64,000 nt of DNA, from the NCBI RefSeq assembly GCF_900090315.1, contig NZ_FMHZ01000002.1, positions 2,334,501 to 2,398,500 on the forward strand, given 5' to 3'. The notes under the pieces are model-generated. The model saw only the letters and a list, made by a program, of their open reading frames with translations, had not been told where the DNA came from and did no database searches. The position numbers were made by a program, and so were the translations under genes. This document shows, in pieces, positions 1 to 8,816 of the stretch (position 1 is its first letter; each line of letters opens with the position of its first letter). This stretch comes from Micromonospora citrea (GTDB taxonomy: Bacteria > Actinomycetota > Actinomycetes > Mycobacteriales > Micromonosporaceae).

Positions 1-362
1 TGACGTCTTGGAGCAACTGCCGGAGCTTACTCTCGCCCATGGACGGGACGGCGCCAGCAAGGGGCTTCTGCCGAAGTGACATGGCCGAGAGCCTAGAGAC
101 TCTTGTCGACAGCGACTGACCGCAGCGGCAAGGCCGTGATCGACTGACCTGCAGGCCGATGCCCCGGAGTTGAGAGGCATGAGGGCGCCTCACCAGACCG
201 AGCGAGGGGCCTTGACCTTCTTTGCCCTCCGGCCGATACTCTCGCGTCCTGCCCAGCCGGAATACTTGCCGGCGGCGAAACAAGCTGCGTCAGCTCCAAT
301 CGGGCGGGGGATCAGCACATGGACGGACAGCTCGGCACGATGGCGAAGGCGAGACCGCGGCG
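1..362. other. left edge, no confident gene
   Basis: Two plus-strand reading frames are open from the window edge and stop at 77-79 and 117-119. Either could be the last codons of a gene lying to the left, and both have GC-rich third positions, so I cannot choose between them. From about 120 to 362 I see no convincing coding frame on either strand and no clear hairpin. The stretch most likely contains the leader of the vsr gene that follows. Confidence 0.3.
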
Positions 363-824
363 GTGAGCCGCCCTCCCAGTGTCGCTTCCGACCGCCGCCC
401 TGTTCCGCTCAGCCAAGCGGTCTCCGATCAGATGAAGCGCATGCGTCGGGCCTCCACCAAGCCTGAGCTACTCATCCGTAGGGAGCTGCACCGCCGCGGT
501 CTTCGCTTTCGCGTAAATCACCCAGGACTGCCCGGAAAGCCAGACATCGTCTTCACCAGAGCCCGGCTCGCCATCTTCGTTGACGGCTGCTTCTGGCATC
601 GATGTCCGGTACATGGTGTCCTGCCCAGGAACAACCGCGACTGGTGGGAGGCGAAGCTCCTCCGCAACGTTGAGCGCGACCGGGAGAAGGACGCGGCGCT
701 GTCGGCCCTGGGCTGGCACGTTCGACACTTCTGGGAGCATGAGGATCCAGTAAGGGCCACGGACGAGATTGCGCGGCTGTGGCGGCACCTGCTCAGTGAG
801 CAAGCATCCGGTGGAAGGCCGTGA
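363..824 (+). CDS. vsr: very short patch repair endonuclease (Vsr)
   Basis: Vsr nicks 5' of the T in T:G mismatches that arise when 5-methylcytosine deaminates, protecting sites methylated by a Dcm-type enzyme. The 153-residue protein has the family layout: an N-terminal MKRMRRASTKPE stretch (from about residue 24), GKPDIVF, the FVDGCFWHRCP core holding catalytic Asp and zinc-binding Cys/His residues, then the NRDWWEAKL and GWHVRHFWEHE segments. I chose GTG at 363 because it leaves an ordinary Vsr N-terminus; the frame is open further upstream, and ATG 432 would trim the start. A leftward cytosine-5 methyltransferase lies one gene away, the usual companion. Catalytic residues appear intact. 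Confidence 0.9.
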   Translation: MSRPPSVASDRRPVPLSQAVSDQMKRMRRASTKPELLIRRELHRRGLRFRVNHPGLPGKPDIVFTRARLAIFVDGCFWHRCPVHGVLPRNNRDWWEAKLLRNVERDREKDAALSALGWHVRHFWEHEDPVRATDEIARLWRHLLSEQASGGRP

Positions 825-875
825 CGTGGTCTGTGACATCCTGGTCCTCGCTCGCATGACTTCATGGAGGTAGCC

Positions 876-2180
876 GTGCCCGGCAAGGCCTGGTTCGATG
901 TTGCGCCGTCGGCTGCGCGCCTGACCAGCTCGCTTCGTGACATCGGTTACGACTTCCCCACGGCTGTAGCGGACATCGTCGACAACAGCGTGGCTGCCGG
1001 AGCGATGCGGGTGGAGGTGATGATCGAGTTCGCGGGATCAAGGTCGCGGGTCTACATAGCGGATGATGGCTGCGGCATGTCGGCGGGCGCTCTGCTGGAG
1101 GGCCTGCGACTCGGCACGCGTCGCTCCTACAGGCTGGGTGAGCTGGGCCGCTACGGGTTGGGTCTCAAGACCGCCTCGCTGTCCCAGTGCCGATCGGTGG
1201 CGGTGGTTTCCCGGAGCAATCCCGAGGTGGTTCGGACGTCCGCCCGGGTCCTCGACCTTGACGTGGTGGAGGAATGGGACCAATGGGTCGTGGTGGACCC
1301 GGGTAATGATCCGGACGTCGCCAGAGCCAAGCAGTGGCTGGCCGAGGGTACCGGGACAGTGGTCCTCTGGCGTCACCTTGACCGGGTGCTGCCCGAGAAG
1401 CAGCCTGAGGGCGGCTGGGCCCGACGCCGGTTCGAGACCCTTGCCGCGAAAACTGCTGAGCACTTGGGAGTTGTGTTCCACCGCTTCCTTGAGGGCGTCG
1501 ACGGCAAGGCCCCACTGGTCATCACGGTCAACGGTCAGAAGGTCAGGGCATGGAACCCGTTTGCGCCCGAAGAGCCTGGCGTGTCTGAGCTGCCGCCGCA
1601 GCGCTTTGAGGTCACGATCGGTGACGTTACAGGTCACGTGGATCTTCGACGCTTCGTCCTTCCCTCGCGCGACCGATTCTCCACTCCTGGCGAGTTCGAG
1701 CGACTCTCCGGTCCGCTCAACTGGAACCGGCAGCAGGGCATCTACGTTTACCGCGCGGACCGACTGGTGCAGTGGGGCGGCTGGAGCGGCATCCGGGGCA
1801 TTGACGAGCACACCAAAATGGCGCGTGCCGCCCTCGACTTCAGCACCGACCTCGACTCGGCTTTCAACATCAACGTTGCCAAGATGAGAGTCTCGCTACC
1901 CGCGCAGCTACGTCAGATGCTCGAGGCCCCGGTCAATGAACTCTGCATCTACGCAAACGACGCCTATCGCCGGAGCGCACGGCCCAAACAGAAGCCGGTC
2001 CCCACTGACCTCAATACCACTCCCGATGTCCGTGCCGCCACGCAGGCCGCGACCACCGCCGGGTTGGCCCTTCGAGCCGCAGCGATGCAGGCAGGCGAGT
2101 GGGACGCCTGGCAGCGGATCGCCGCTTCCCTGCGCAAAGATGCGCCGGAGATTGCGAAGTCGCTGGGCTTGGACGTGTGA
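876..2180 (+). CDS. MutL/MORC-like GHKL ATPase (first copy)
   Basis: A 434-residue ATPase of the GHKL fold, as in MutL, Hsp90 and MORC. The N box (DIVDNSVAAGA, Asp33 and Asn37), the G1 box (DDGCGM, about 63-68) and the G2 box (GRYGLGLK, about 91-98) are all visible. An S5-like region probably follows; no MutL-type C-terminal metal-nuclease motif is seen. The usual N-box Glu general base is Asp here, as in the second copy at 4485. GTG 876 is preferred over ATG 864 because GGAGG sits just before it. It lies about 50 bases after vsr in the same direction. GHKL ATPases of this type occur in restriction-like operons with Vsr, Dcm, Z1 and AIPR proteins. The role here is inferred to be ATP-gated clamping or signalling on DNA. 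Confidence 0.8.
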   Translation: MPGKAWFDVAPSAARLTSSLRDIGYDFPTAVADIVDNSVAAGAMRVEVMIEFAGSRSRVYIADDGCGMSAGALLEGLRLGTRRSYRLGELGRYGLGLKTASLSQCRSVAVVSRSNPEVVRTSARVLDLDVVEEWDQWVVVDPGNDPDVARAKQWLAEGTGTVVLWRHLDRVLPEKQPEGGWARRRFETLAAKTAEHLGVVFHRFLEGVDGKAPLVITVNGQKVRAWNPFAPEEPGVSELPPQRFEVTIGDVTGHVDLRRFVLPSRDRFSTPGEFERLSGPLNWNRQQGIYVYRADRLVQWGGWSGIRGIDEHTKMARAALDFSTDLDSAFNINVAKMRVSLPAQLRQMLEAPVNELCIYANDAYRRSARPKQKPVPTDLNTTPDVRAATQAATTAGLALRAAAMQAGEWDAWQRIAASLRKDAPEIAKSLGLDV

Positions 2181-2197
2181 GTCAGTGACGACCCTGC

Positions 2198-4201
2198 TCA
2201 GAAGAGCCGCAGTGGGTCGGCACGGGACTCGAGGCACAGCTTCTGCAGCGGGCATGCGTTGCACTCAGGCTCCACCGGCCGACACAGTGTGTTCGCCAGC
2301 TCGACCAGTCCGAGGTGTGCACGGCGGGCGTCGCTGTCCGCGCCGATCATCCGCGCTATCTCGAGCCGCCCGTCAGTCAGCCGGTTTCGGCGATTCACGG
2401 GATCCCCACTGAAACGTGCCGCAACCCGCAACACGCCCTTGGTCACCAGCACGGGCTCCTCGGAGTCCTCGTCCCCATGAGCGGGCACGACCAGGACCGC
2501 CAGATCAGCCACTGACTCCGTCAGCCCGGCCACTTGGCGCAGCTGATCGTCATCATTGAGCAGTTCAGGGTTGTCCGCGAGCCGTCCCGCAAGTTCAAGG
2601 ATCGTCCCGGCGCGCTGGGGTCGTGACGCCCATTTGCTGATCTCGACAAGCTCGCTCTCGGCCAGGACCGTGTCCTGAGGCTGTCGCCAGCGCGCAAGCA
2701 GCGGCCAGATGAAACGCACGACATCGGCCGGGGCCCGGTCCAGCAGCATTTCGGTCTGTATCACCTGCCATCGCGTCTCGGCCCGCAGCCAGGGAAGACC
2801 GCGAACGGCGGCACTGTCGAACCATCTGGCGAGAATTGCCGCGACATCCTGGGTCGTGGCCGACACGGGCCGTGGGTTGTCGAGCGATGCCCGCACGGCG
2901 CCGGCGAGATGCTCGCCGAGCAACGGCGGCACGGCGTTTCCGATCTGACGGAATGCCGCTGACGGTGGCCCAGCAAAGCGGAACCAGTCCGGGAAGGTCT
3001 GGAGGCGGGCCGCCTCCCGGACTGTAAGGGTCCGGTTCTGACGAGGATGGATGTACCAGTATCCGTCCTTGGCAATGTGTGCGGTGATCGTCCGAGAAAG
3101 GTTGTTCTCGTCGAGCCGCTTGTACTTGTCATCGAAGATGTCGTCCCGGTACCGCTTCATATCGTCCGGTAGGTCGCTGTACCTCGTGCTGTGATCCATG
3201 GCCTCGAAGGCGCGTGCGTCGTCCTCCCGCACCGGCCTGGTGATGTGGTCGAAGACCTTGTGCTTGTCGGAGGCGGATACGGCCTGGCGCATCCGGCGCT
3301 GGAACTCACTGACCGGGCCCTCGTAGTCGCTCCAGCCCTCCGCGCCACCCTCCGGTCGCCAGCCCCCCTCGACCGGGGGAAGATCGCCGATCGCGTTCCA
3401 GACCGTGACCCGCTCGGGCTGTTCCCGCGGCCAGGTGAACTGGATGCCGTCCCGCAGCGCAACGAGGATGAGTCGCTGGCGGAACTGCGGCACCCCGTAA
3501 CGGAACGTCTCCACCGACCGCTCTTCGACCGAGTATCCGATCGATTCGAGCTCGTGGACCATCGTCCGAAGGATGAACATCTCCTTGTCGAGCGCCATGT
3601 CCGGCACGTTCTCCATGAGAACAGCCTGTGGGCGCGCGGTCCGTGCGATCTCCAAGAATGACCGCCACAAGTCCCGGCGCTCGTCATACGGATCACGGAG
3701 GCCGTGCCGGACCCGGTGCCGAATCTTCGAGCGCCCTGCCTTCGAGAACGGTTGGCATGGCGGGCCGCCCGCCAGCAGCTCAACTCCGGCCGCCTTCATG
3801 AGTTCGCCAACCTGCCGAACCCGGTCCGGATCGCCGAGGTCCCAGTTGACGCTCAGTCCAGGGTGGTGGTGGCGGTGAGTCTCGACGGCCTCCTCATCAT
3901 GATCGACCGCAAGTACGACCTTGTAGCCGGCGGCATCGAGACCGAGGCTCAGACCGCCGGCGCCGCTGAACAAATCCGCGGCGAGACGCACTCCCTCGGC
4001 TCGGAGCTCAGATGCGAGGGAGACGAACTCCTCGGGTTCCGAGCAGGCCTTGGGGTGCGGCGCGAGCCGGACGAAAGGACCACGGACCAACTTGACTCCG
4101 TACCCACGGCGTCGGGCAGGGGCGGGGGGCTGGTCTTCAGTGGTCACGACAAGGCAGGTTACCGGCACGCCACCCCAGTCATCGACCGCCGGCAGCGACA
4201 C
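2198..4201 (-). CDS. dcm: DNA (cytosine-5-)-methyltransferase fused to degenerate MutY/EndoIII-like domain
   Basis: Residues about 72-440 are a cytosine-5 DNA methyltransferase: motif I DLFSGAGG (76-83), motif IV PPCQPF with nucleophile Cys149, motif VI ENV (197-199), motif VIII QFRQR (239-243) and motif X RQIGNAVPP (418-426). Residues about 450-667 look like an EndoIII/MutY glycosylase domain, including LPW near 469-471 and a C-x6-C-x2-C-x5-C Fe-S motif at Cys640, 647, 650 and 656. The helix-hairpin-helix is degenerate, and the catalytic Asp of the LDGNVKRV-type segment aligns with Thr587. The methylase should therefore be active, while the tail may only bind DNA. The GTG start at 4201 is uncertain; GTG near 4147 is an alternative. 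It is transcribed against the flanking ATPase genes, and Vsr is the matching repair enzyme. The roughly 280 bases to the next rightward gene probably hold divergent promoters. Confidence 0.9.
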   Translation of the reverse strand: MSLPAVDDWGGVPVTCLVVTTEDQPPAPARRRGYGVKLVRGPFVRLAPHPKACSEPEEFVSLASELRAEGVRLAADLFSGAGGLSLGLDAAGYKVVLAVDHDEEAVETHRHHHPGLSVNWDLGDPDRVRQVGELMKAAGVELLAGGPPCQPFSKAGRSKIRHRVRHGLRDPYDERRDLWRSFLEIARTARPQAVLMENVPDMALDKEMFILRTMVHELESIGYSVEERSVETFRYGVPQFRQRLILVALRDGIQFTWPREQPERVTVWNAIGDLPPVEGGWRPEGGAEGWSDYEGPVSEFQRRMRQAVSASDKHKVFDHITRPVREDDARAFEAMDHSTRYSDLPDDMKRYRDDIFDDKYKRLDENNLSRTITAHIAKDGYWYIHPRQNRTLTVREAARLQTFPDWFRFAGPPSAAFRQIGNAVPPLLGEHLAGAVRASLDNPRPVSATTQDVAAILARWFDSAAVRGLPWLRAETRWQVIQTEMLLDRAPADVVRFIWPLLARWRQPQDTVLAESELVEISKWASRPQRAGTILELAGRLADNPELLNDDDQLRQVAGLTESVADLAVLVVPAHGDEDSEEPVLVTKGVLRVAARFSGDPVNRRNRLTDGRLEIARMIGADSDARRAHLGLVELANTLCRPVEPECNACPLQKLCLESRADPLRLF

Positions 4202-4484
4202 ACCGCCATGCAGCTACTGGTATGGACCCGAGGTCACCATTGTCCTGAGGCAACTACTGCCCGTACGGCTTGAAGTTTACTCCGAAAACCGAACAATCTG
4301 CTCAAATCCTGCGAGGAACGATCTTGGAGGGCTGCCTGTAAGCACCGTCACGTACCTATACTCACCAAGCCCGCTCCCGGGGTTCGGGTTCCGCCGAGAC
4401 TTCGACACGCCCGCCGAGTTGGGATGCAACGAACGCGACCGTGCGGCACCGAAGAGGTTCCTGCACCGACTGGAGCCGACTGCC

Positions 4485-5963
4485 TTGAGCTACGACATCG
4501 CGAACCCCGACCCGGCGGGCACCATCACGTCACTACGGTCGTTCGGCTACAGCGTCGAGGCTGCCGTGGCGGATCTCGTGGACAACAGTGTCTCCGCCGG
4601 CGCCCGTCGGATCGACGTCTACTTCACGTGGGCCGGCGCCGCCTCATGGGTGGCGGTGGTGGACGACGGCAGGGGGATGACAGCGGACGAACTCGTCACC
4701 GCGATGACCGTGGCGGCGAAGGGCTCCTACCAGGCTCGCGCAGCCGCGGATCTCGGGCGCTTCGGCATGGGGTTGAAGAGCGCTTCGTTCTCGCAGGCGG
4801 CCCGCCTCACCGTGAGCACGAGAACAGCGGTCAGCGCTGAAGAAGCGGTCCGGACCTGGGATCTGTCCGTCGTCGCGGAAACGAGCGAGTGGCGGCTGTT
4901 GCACGGCACTGACGAGGAGACCGGCACGCTTCTCAAGCAGCTCCGGCCCCATGGCGGCGCTGGAACGACCGTGGTCTGGCGCGATCTGCACCGGTTCGCC
5001 ATGGACGGCGTGACCGCCGAAGATGCACGGGCGCAGAAACAGTTCTACGCGGAGGCGACCCGGGTCGAGGAGCACCTGGGCATGGTGTTTGGGCGGTTCC
5101 TCGTAGGCAGGAACCGGCTCGCGATGACCGTCAACGCCACACCGGTGAAGGCCTGGGACCCGTTCCTGAGCGGACACCCGTCGGTCCAGCGACTACCGGC
5201 AGAAGAGCTGCCTGTCGGCAACCACACGGTCCGCATCGAGCCGTTCATCCTGCCTCACCCCAAGAAGCTCAGCCCCGAGCAGCAACAACAGGCAGCCGGC
5301 CCGGGAGGCTGGCTGGACCAGCAGGGCTTCTACGTGTATCGGCGGGACCGGCTCATCCTCGCCGGCGACTGGCTCGGCATCCGCGGCTTCCGACGGGACG
5401 AGCGGTACAACCTGGCGCGCATCATCGTCGACGTGCCGGCCGAGGCGGACGCGGACTGGGCGATCGACGTCCGGAAGTCAACGGCCGTACCACCGGTGGG
5501 CGCGCGTCGCCACCTGCAGCGCATCGGTACCGCGACCCGGAGCCGAGCCGCAGAGGTACTGAGTCACCGTGGGCGGATCGCCGCACGCGAGCACGGCGCC
5601 GAGTTCATCTACGCGTGGCGCGTCGACAAGCGCGACGGCACCATCCGCTGCCGCATCAACCGGGACCACCCACTCGTACGGGAGGTGCTGCAGGGCGGCC
5701 CTGATGCTGCAGTTGACGCGAAGGCCCTCATCAGGCTGTTGGAGGAGACCGTGCCGGTCGCGGCGCTGCGGATCATGCACGACGGCGACGTCACCGACGA
5801 TCCCGAGCCGTTCCTCGGGGCAGCTCCCAAAGAGGTAGGGGATGTGGCGAACCGCATCTATGCCGCTTTCGTCGCTCAGGGACGGACTCCCAGGGAAGCC
5901 AAGGAACGGCTCGCACTGATGCCGCCCTTCGACCAGTTCGACGGATTCTGGCAGCAGCGTTGA
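4485..5963 (+). CDS. MutL/MORC-like GHKL ATPase (second copy)
   Basis: A 492-residue paralogue of the protein at 876. The N box ADLVDNSVSAGA (Asp30, Asn34), G1 DDGRGM (60-65) and G2 GRFGMGLK (91-98) are clear, and again Asp replaces the usual N-box Glu. I chose TTG 4485, preceded by CTGGAG about nine bases upstream, because it gives the N-terminus SYDIANPDPAGT typical of such ATPases. The frame is open much further upstream but would then run into the divergent methylase gene. A 45-base gap separates it from the Z1 gene, so it probably leads the Z1-DUF4420-AIPR operon. Inferred role: the ATP-driven sensor or clamp of the defence complex, paired with the Z1 protein. Confidence 0.8.
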   Translation: MSYDIANPDPAGTITSLRSFGYSVEAAVADLVDNSVSAGARRIDVYFTWAGAASWVAVVDDGRGMTADELVTAMTVAAKGSYQARAAADLGRFGMGLKSASFSQAARLTVSTRTAVSAEEAVRTWDLSVVAETSEWRLLHGTDEETGTLLKQLRPHGGAGTTVVWRDLHRFAMDGVTAEDARAQKQFYAEATRVEEHLGMVFGRFLVGRNRLAMTVNATPVKAWDPFLSGHPSVQRLPAEELPVGNHTVRIEPFILPHPKKLSPEQQQQAAGPGGWLDQQGFYVYRRDRLILAGDWLGIRGFRRDERYNLARIIVDVPAEADADWAIDVRKSTAVPPVGARRHLQRIGTATRSRAAEVLSHRGRIAAREHGAEFIYAWRVDKRDGTIRCRINRDHPLVREVLQGGPDAAVDAKALIRLLEETVPVAALRIMHDGDVTDDPEPFLGAAPKEVGDVANRIYAAFVAQGRTPREAKERLALMPPFDQFDGFWQQR

Positions 5964-6008
5964 CGGCTCCACCGCCAACCACCGCATCAGACCAACGGGG
6001 AGGGCCGG

Positions 6009-8816
6009 ATGACGGCGCTGACACACGATGAAGATGACGCGATGCAGCAGGCCATCCGGCTCGTGCTCGCATTCCTGCCGCAGGATCGGCAGGCGAATCC
6101 GACCGAGCTGAACGACGCCGTGAACATGGTCTGCGCCATGCAGCAGGCCCGAGGCCAGGCACTGGACCGGGAGCTGCTGCTCAAAGAGATCCAGGCTCGG
6201 GTGGCGGTCTGGCAGGACGACTCAGTGGGATTGAAGGACGACCGGAACCACATCGAGTGGCTGGCCGAGGCGCAGCTGGACCGCAGCTGGGACTTCTGGG
6301 ACCGGTACCGCCGGTATCTTGAGGACGTACGGCTGATGCCGCCGCGAGTCGTACGACGGCTGAACCAGAGCACGGACAGGATCCTGCGACAGCTCGAGGA
6401 CCCACAGCGTCCCGGCTCCTGGCGTCGTCACGGGCTGGTGGTCGGTCAGGTCCAGTCGGGCAAGACAGGTAACTACATCGGCTTGGCCTGCAAGGCGGCC
6501 GACGCCGGCTACAAACTCATCGTGATCCTTGCAGGGATCCACAACAGCCTGCGCAGTCAGACCCAACTTCGGGTCGACGAAGGGCTCCTCGGCTTCGACA
6601 CCCAGTATCAGCAACGCTACGACGAGAACAAGAGCACCGCACGCATCGGTGTTGGCGTGATGCCAGGGGTGAAGCGCCTCAGAATCGCCTCATTGACCAA
6701 CAGTGCTGAGGGGGGCGACTTCCGGCGGCACGTGGCGAGTAACCTGAACCTTCCAATCGGCGACTATCCCGTCGTTTTGGTGATCAAGAAGCACCAGAGC
6801 ATCCTCGAATACGTACGGAAGTGGGTGGTCGAGGTTGAGGGTGAACCAACCGCTGACGGCGTAACCAAGGTTGTGCGGGACGTTCCCCTGCTGGTAATCG
6901 ACGATGAGGCTGACAACGCGTCGATTGACACGACAAAGGACGACGACGCCGATCCAACACGGATCAATGCGTCCATCCGGCACCTGCTGAACAGCTTCGA
7001 CAAGGCCGCCTACGTCGGCTACACCGCCACCCCATTCGCCAACATCTATATTAGACCTGACGCCGACCACGAGACGTTCGGGCTCGACCTGTTCCCCGAC
7101 AGCTTCATCGAGAGTCTGCCCGCGCCGTCCAACTACCTCGGGCCAGAGCGCGTGTTCGGCCTACGCGCCGAGGACCCAGACGAGGATGACGTGGAGGCCT
7201 TACCGATCTTCCGTGCCATCAAAGATCACGAAGCTTGGATGCCGCGGCGCCACAAGAAGGACTGGCCGCTGCCAGAGGACCTTCCAAAGTCCCTGCGCGA
7301 GGCGTTGGACGCCTTCGTACTGACCTGCGCAGCGCGGCGAGCACGGGGGCAGGGCCGCCAGCACAACTCCATGCTTGTCCACGTCACCAGGTTCATGAAC
7401 GTGCAGAACCTGGTGCGCGACCAGATCGAAGAGTACGTCGGCCTGATGCGGGACCGGCTCCGAGACAGCATGGGTCGTGAAGCCGGAGAAGTCCTCACCC
7501 AGCTCCGTGAGCTTTGGGACCGCGACTTCGCGCCGACCAGTGTGAACTTCCCGTCCACGGAAGCCGACCCACCTTCCTGGCAGGATGTCCGAGAAGAGCT
7601 GCGCCCTGCCCTACTCAAGATCGAAGTACGCGCTATCAACGGCAGCTCACGAGACGCCCTCGAGTACTACGAGCACAGGCGGACGGGGGTCTCAGTCATC
7701 GCCGTGGGCGGTAACAAGCTGTCCCGCGGTCTGACTTTGGAGGGACTGAGCGTCAGCTACTATCTGCGCGCGTCGAACACCTACGACACTCTGCTGCAGA
7801 TGGGGCGCTGGTTCGGCTACCGACCTGGTTACGAGGACCTCTGCCGGTTGTACACGACGCCTGATCTTCGCGAGGCTTATGCCGAAATCACCGCAGCGGA
7901 CAACGAGCTGCGACGGGAGTTCGAGGAGATGGCGGCACTCGGCGAGACGCCAAAGAACTTCGGTCTCAGGGTTCGCGCATCCTCCGCCGGACTCGCGGTC
8001 ACGGCCGCCAACAAGATGCGCCGTGGCGTCAAGGTACGGCTGAGCTACTCCGGTGAGCTTCCGGAAACCACGATCTTCAACCTCCGGCAAGAGGTGCTGC
8101 GACGCAACTTCGACAACTTGGAGCACTTCGTCAGGCTGTTGGGAGACCCAACGGAACCACACACCGACGGCAAGAGCCTTGTGTGGCGGAACATCACCCC
8201 CGCAGAGATCATCGACGGCTTTCTCGACCGTTATGTCTCAGACCGCGGCTCATACCGCGTGCGACCCGCCTTCATCGCGGAGTACATCCGCCGTTGCGCC
8301 GTCTTCGGGGAATTGTCCCGGTGGACGGTGCGCCTGGTGGGTGCTCCAGGTCGGCAGGTGGAGATCGGCAATCACAAGATCGGGTTGGTGAGGCGGCGGC
8401 CGCCGACGGTCGAGGGCAGGGAGCGCCCGATCGAAGGTGACCGCTTCATCATCAAACGGGTACTCAACCCTGCCGATGAGAGCAGCGATCTCGCAGACGA
8501 GGTGAGAGAGCTGGCTTTGCAGGCCACGAGGGCAGCACGTCGGGCGTGGGCCGAGCGCAAGAACAGGAGGTACAAGGAGCCTGACGTCCCAACCGGGCAG
8601 TCACTCCGGAAATTCCGCCCGGCGCAGGAGCCACTACTCATCATCTACCCGATCGAGCATCCGCAGCAGACAGCAACCCACGACCGTCTTCCGGTTGTCG
8701 GCTTCGCCATCAGCTTCCCCTTCTCGGAGCATCCGACCGAGACCGAGTATGTGGTCAACGACATCTGGAGGCAGCAGGAGATCGACTACTACGACGACGA
8801 GGACCCCGACGAGTGA
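6009..8816 (+). CDS. Z1 domain helicase-like ATPase
   Basis: A 935-residue protein with a Z1 (SF2 helicase-derived) core. Seen are Walker A GQVQSGKT (146-153), a Walker B/DEAD-like LLVIDDEADNAS (about 294-305), motif III-like GYTATPFAN (about 336-344), GGNKLSRGLTLEGLS (about 567-581) and the arginine-finger-bearing QMGRWFGYRPGY (about 597-608). This order is diagnostic of Z1 proteins of MutL-linked restriction systems. ATG 6009 is preceded by GGGGAGGGCCGG. The stop overlaps the GTG of the next gene by four bases, giving translational coupling. Inferred role: ATP-dependent translocase that cooperates with the GHKL ATPase and a nuclease during defence. No sign of truncation. Confidence 0.92.
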   Translation: MTALTHDEDDAMQQAIRLVLAFLPQDRQANPTELNDAVNMVCAMQQARGQALDRELLLKEIQARVAVWQDDSVGLKDDRNHIEWLAEAQLDRSWDFWDRYRRYLEDVRLMPPRVVRRLNQSTDRILRQLEDPQRPGSWRRHGLVVGQVQSGKTGNYIGLACKAADAGYKLIVILAGIHNSLRSQTQLRVDEGLLGFDTQYQQRYDENKSTARIGVGVMPGVKRLRIASLTNSAEGGDFRRHVASNLNLPIGDYPVVLVIKKHQSILEYVRKWVVEVEGEPTADGVTKVVRDVPLLVIDDEADNASIDTTKDDDADPTRINASIRHLLNSFDKAAYVGYTATPFANIYIRPDADHETFGLDLFPDSFIESLPAPSNYLGPERVFGLRAEDPDEDDVEALPIFRAIKDHEAWMPRRHKKDWPLPEDLPKSLREALDAFVLTCAARRARGQGRQHNSMLVHVTRFMNVQNLVRDQIEEYVGLMRDRLRDSMGREAGEVLTQLRELWDRDFAPTSVNFPSTEADPPSWQDVREELRPALLKIEVRAINGSSRDALEYYEHRRTGVSVIAVGGNKLSRGLTLEGLSVSYYLRASNTYDTLLQMGRWFGYRPGYEDLCRLYTTPDLREAYAEITAADNELRREFEEMAALGETPKNFGLRVRASSAGLAVTAANKMRRGVKVRLSYSGELPETTIFNLRQEVLRRNFDNLEHFVRLLGDPTEPHTDGKSLVWRNITPAEIIDGFLDRYVSDRGSYRVRPAFIAEYIRRCAVFGELSRWTVRLVGAPGRQVEIGNHKIGLVRRRPPTVEGRERPIEGDRFIIKRVLNPADESSDLADEVRELALQATRAARRAWAERKNRRYKEPDVPTGQSLRKFRPAQEPLLIIYPIEHPQQTATHDRLPVVGFAISFPFSEHPTETEYVVNDIWRQQEIDYYDDEDPDE

